A DNA stretch of 64,000 nt from Ailanthus altissimus (Eukaryota; Streptophyta; Magnoliopsida; Sapindales; Simaroubaceae), in contig OX327700.1 of assembly GCA_946807835.1 (NCBI GenBank), positions 24,836,001 through 24,900,000 on the forward strand, in the 5' to 3' direction. Position 1 is the stretch's first letter. Every line of letters starts with the position of its first letter. The notes beneath the pieces are model-generated. The model had not been told where the DNA came from. It saw only the letters and a list, made by a program, of their open reading frames with translations, and made no database searches. This document shows positions 60,347 to 64,000 of the stretch, one piece after another. Made by a program: the position numbers and the translations under genes.

Positions 60347-60355
60347 ACATCGCAA

Positions 60356-61646
60356 TCTAGCAAGATTGTCATCTACTGATTCTAATGATGGTGATAAGAT
60401 AAGTCATCACATTTATTTATACAAATTAAAGTTGGCTACGTGCTAAATATAAAAGTATAAAATTACTTACATTATATTTTAAAAAAATTTAATTCTTATT
60501 CATATTTTTTTATTTCTAATTTATTTTTTTATTAATTATATTTAATATTAGAAACTTATTTCTAAATTAGTGAACTCATTTGTTAAAGAAGAAAAAAAAG
60601 ATGAATAGGAATAAATAAAAGAGATAAATGATTTTATTATCATTCTTAATTTCTTAGTCACCACTCATCTAATTCAAAATTTCTTTTATTTTGTATTATA
60701 CATTTGCGAGGAATCTTAATAAAGACTGGATGTTTAAATTACAAATTAAGTATGATGATTTAGATGTTAAAGTTTAAAGAAACTATTAATTTTTGTGATT
60801 TTTAGATTTAAATTATGTTATTAATTTTTAAAATTAGTAGTTAAAAACTTGAAAATTCAATGTAATTTATATATTTTATGTGGTGTTTACAATTTATTTT
60901 TGGTATATTATGATTGTATGGGATGAAAGATAATTTCACAAAATTAAATTAGTATAGATAAAAGAGTATTTAAGAAATTAAAAAAAAAATACAGGGTACT
61001 ATAAGAATCAACATCGTCATTTGAGAATCTCCTTCCCAAAGCTTGAATTATATAGATCAAGTATAGGATGAGTTTAGAAATTGTCACACTATTCGAATGG
61101 GAATAAGAATTATAATCTCTGCCCTACCCTATTGCCACCACTATGATATACGGTTAGAGCACAAGTTTCAAAGTAAAAACAAATGAATTTCTTTTTATGA
61201 ATACAATTTTGAAATTTAATAATACAAGTTTTTACCAAATTCTTGTAGAGTAAAATATACTAAACCTTAAAAATAAAATTATAAGTGTTTATCAAATAGT
61301 TTTAACTATTGTTATTACATTTGGATTCAACTAGATACTTTTTTTAAATATAGAAAATTATTACTAAAAAAAATGGAGGGTAAGATATGAATAGATTGGG
61401 TCATAGCTAGGTGAATGATCAAAAGCGTAGTCCAACTCGCATGTGTTAAGCATATTAGCTACAATAAAGTGTTCTATATAGGATGGAGCAGATTCCTTTT
61501 AAATAAGATCTTCAGAACACTGAAAAGCAAACTTAAGAAATTTATGGGCAACAAGATTTGCTTCGCAGGGCAAAATAAGATAGTTGATTGCGAAAAAGCC
61601 TTTGAAAGGCTTGAGATATCATGCACCACCAATCTTAGGATTCAAC
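60356..61646. other. AT-rich intergenic DNA
   Basis: No supported gene. An 80-codon + frame at 61415-61657 has no recognised domain and ends inside a target duplication. Confidence 0.5.
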
Positions 61647-61661
61647 TAGACACTTAAGTGG

Positions 61662-62648
61662 AAGTTTAAAATCTATTTTCTGCCTTGAGCTAAACAAATT
61701 TCTCTGAAAGAAACCCTAAGAACTCTTTTAGCTTTTCCCGCCGAACGGCCTCCTCTCCGACACACCCCCCTCTCCCTTACTCCATTTTCTCTTCTTTCTC
61801 CTCCTGTCAGCTACTTTGTTTTAGTCTTTGGGTTACTTTTTTCAATTTCTCTCGGTGAATAACTGGCCGGCGTTTCCCTCGCTCTCCCCGTTGGGATCTC
61901 TCAATGTTTGGTTTGATCTCGGCTCTTTTGACTGCCCTAGGCAGTTCGAAGGCCATGGCTTCATTGGCCAGTTGATCTATGTGTTTCCCGATTTGTAGGT
62001 GTTGGTCGTCGTATGTGTCTTTTCTAGTAATATCTTTCGGTTTTGCGATGACATCGACAGTGAATCGCCAGCCGACACCATAGATAGTGAGTCTCCCCTT
62101 GCGTAGCCGACAGCTCTGGTCGGTGCCATCGACAGTGAGTCCTCCCTTACTTCGCCCACAGCTCCGACGTGGCTTTGCCATTCTCTGTCGCACACCCATC
62201 ATCTAGAAGGTCAATGGCCTGATTTTGTAGGTTTCTCGTTGAGAGCCGCCGCTCATAACTGGCAGTCACCTGGTTCTTAGACCTCGTTGCCTCCTGCTTC
62301 TGGCCTTTTATGCAAGATATGGTCTACTTGGTGTTCGATGTCTTTTTGAAATTTGCTAGCCGTTGCATTTGTAATTCGTCTTTTTGTGTGAGGGTTATCA
62401 CTCTTTTTTGTTCTCTATTATTAAAGTGTTTACTTTTTTTTTTAAAAAAATTATTCTCTTTAAGGATTACTCTCCCCACTTTTACTATAGAGGATGGATG
62501 AGGTTTGACAAAATATTAGTGTAAAATATTATGTTTAGGTCTTGTAATTTGCTGATCTATTTTATTAGAAGCTTTATAAATTATATCATTGTTACTTTAC
62601 TTTTAATAGATTCATCATTTCTTTAAAAAAAACAAAAAAAAAAAAAAA
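61662..62648 (+). mobile_element. Poly(A)-tailed retroposon with 15-bp TSD
   Basis: Flanks TAGACACTTAAGTGG (61647-61661) and TAGATGCTTAAGTGG (62649-62663) match at 13 of 15 bases. The right one directly follows an A-rich tail. The 5' half is GC-richer than the surroundings and pyrimidine-rich at its start, including AAACCCTAA, like a LINE or mRNA leader. No convincing ORF: the minus frame at 61807-62202 is unrecognised. It is probably a short internally deleted LINE or a retrocopied transcript. Confidence 0.7.
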
Positions 62649-62663
62649 TAGATGCTTAAGTGG

Positions 62664-62944
62664 TAAGTAGTGTACTTGAGGGATATTACTTGTTCAAGAA
62701 AGTTTCTTCAAAACACGCTGTTGATACTTTTGCAAAGTAGTACTAAATAAGAGGAGAGAACACTTTCCAAGTAAGAACCAAGAAGCTCGTTGCGGCTTGA
62801 GGGATCAAGCTGGATACCTTTGTCAATTTTGGGGCCAAAAAAAATATTAAAATAAAGCTGAAATTTCTGAAGCAGATTCATATGAATTGAATAGAAACCA
62901 AGAAATGCAAAGCAGTCAAAGGAATTATATAAAGTCTTGTGAGG

Positions 62945-62978
<34 letters not shown>

Positions 62979-64000
62979 AAATATCGCGCGAGCAGTCTAG
63001 AAGCCGAAAGTTTGTTTTCTGTCTTCAAATAAACAAGCTCATGAGTTTTTATTTGACTTGGATCACAAGATTTAACAATTTACAATATTGTTACAGAAGT
63101 AACATTTTTAATTCTTAAAATATTTTGAAAGAAGGATGACAAAATCCAAACCTAGACCTAAGTTGTACCCGAATTTTTCTAGATGCAGACAAATCCAGGC
63201 GTTTGAAATCCGAATTTTTAATTTTTTTAGCTCTTCCGTCTTCACTATTTATTCCTTCAAAGAGCAAAAATTTAATAGGATCAGTCAATCATACCAAAAA
63301 AATAAAATCAAAATCAAAATAGATCAACTTATAAATTTATAACAGCATCCAATCACCAATACCAAATAAGATTGAAAATAACCCTAAAACAAATTAGAAA
63401 AATGAATTCAATCTAAAACAAAAGCCCATGGAACAAAGAGAGTGGAGGAACCCAGGCCAGAAGAAACGTACGAGATCTGTGATTATTGAATTGACAATTT
63501 TGAGTTGTGTTTACCCAGGCATAAAATAAGATTGAAGAATTTTAATTGAATTTTGGATAAGTTTTAAATGATAAATGGTTGTTGGTGGGGCTATGAGTTG
63601 TAGCGTGTAGTGTGCTAGGAGAGACTGAGATGAGATGAGATAAGATGAGAGCAGACAGCAGATTTGTGATTCAATTTGCGAGATAAGAGCAGAGTGAGTG
63701 ATTCAATTTGAATTTTGAATCATCACATTATTGAGATCAGAGAAGACAATAGATTACAGATTTATGAGATGAGAGCAGAGAGCGAGTGGTTCAATTGAAT
63801 CATTAAGTTATTAACCCGGTCTCAGGCAAGATTAATCCGGGTAAAAATAAGTCTAGGAAAAAAAATTAATATGTAACTCGCACTAAAAAAAAAATTAAAA
63901 TTTTACATTTTTTATTACATTTTTATTTAATAATTATTATTAATTGTCGAAAGAAAATTAGGCTTAACATCAATCTCTCGTAAGGATTAACTTTTGTTCT
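62664..64000. other. Unassigned right edge with simple repeats
   Basis: It has an (AT)n microsatellite at about 62947-62975 and A-runs near the edge. GA-rich imperfect repeats occur at about 63615-63800. No gene could be supported. The minus frame at 62708-63028 crosses the (AT)n run; its last part (GPKIDKGIQLDPSSRNELLG) looks protein-like but is unrecognised. Confidence 0.4.
63615..63800. repeat. GA-rich imperfect repeat (GATGAGA / GAGCAGA)
   Basis: GAGATGAGATGAGATAAGATGAGAGCAGA and variants recur about three times, interleaved with GTGATTCAATTTG-like phrases. The pattern suggests a local minisatellite with a unit of about 60-70 bp. (Longest words here are shown in part: GAGATGAGATG, GATGAGAGCAGA.). 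Confidence 0.55.

Noticed and set aside
62708..63028. Minus-strand ORF of 106 codons
   Set aside because: It crosses the (AT)n microsatellite (YIYIYIY). The better-looking last part matches no family I recognise, so no gene is called.

Overview
This is a nuclear window from a dicot-type plant genome. The base composition is AT-rich with long non-coding stretches. The window holds an intron-containing phenylalanine ammonia-lyase (PAL) locus, plant-type LTR retrotransposons (chromovirus, Athila, Tat/Ogre, Copia and short TRIM-like elements), a plant LINE fragment and a nuclear insertion of plastid DNA (trnL-CAA/ycf15 region). The species cannot be fixed from the sequence alone. No complete, intact cellular gene was found; nearly everything recognisable is a broken gene or a mobile element.

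Layout. 1-182: the C-terminal end of an unidentified + strand gene. 624-5611 (-): a PAL gene with intact exon 1, an intron carrying an AT-rich MITE, and an exon 2 broken by frameshifts and by a 532-bp solo LTR with a 4-bp target duplication (CAAG). 5.6-10 kb: PAL upstream region, old repeats, and an intronless, decayed copy of a LOG-type cytokinin-activating phosphoribohydrolase. 10.4-18 kb: a wrecked Athila-type Gypsy element (integrase and gag remnants, minisatellite, tRNA-Asp-type primer site) invaded by solo LTRs. 19.4-22.6 kb: further LTR remnants, including an Ogre-like primer site. 23.7-28.9 kb: a LINE fragment (zf-RVT plus RNase H) split by a very young Gypsy element, 23726-27315. That element's two LTRs differ at only 2 positions by eye and it lacks reverse transcriptase; an older relative lies beside it. 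29.3-40.3 kb: a chromovirus (gag-PR-RT-RH-IN-chromodomain, minus strand) with three LTRs, itself split in RT/RH by a 1.37-kb solo LTR. 41.4-42.1 kb: the plastid insertion. 42.9-45.2 kb: a coding-free LTR element with an initiator-Met primer site. 48.0-53.4 kb: a Tat-type Gypsy element with a local segmental duplication. 55.2-58.4 kb: a Copia element that has lost IN-RT-RH. 58.7-59.7 kb: a solo LTR of the TRIM-like family. 60.28 kb: a 63-bp perfect fold-back flanked by a 9-bp duplication. 61.66-62.65 kb: a poly(A)-tailed retroposon.

How the parts relate. The window reads as a PAL-linked gene edge that became a retrotransposon graveyard, and target duplications allow several insertions to be ordered. 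Two themes stand out. First, a GC-rich, near-palindromic motif (core GCGCCGCGGCGC) recurs in several otherwise unrelated LTR families at a similar distance (about 150-400 bp) from the LTR 5' end. Second, elements of three lineages have each lost reverse transcriptase while keeping gag, and one of them clearly moved recently, which implies mobilisation in trans. Coordinates of LTR ends with target duplications are exact by eye; those marked approximate are not.
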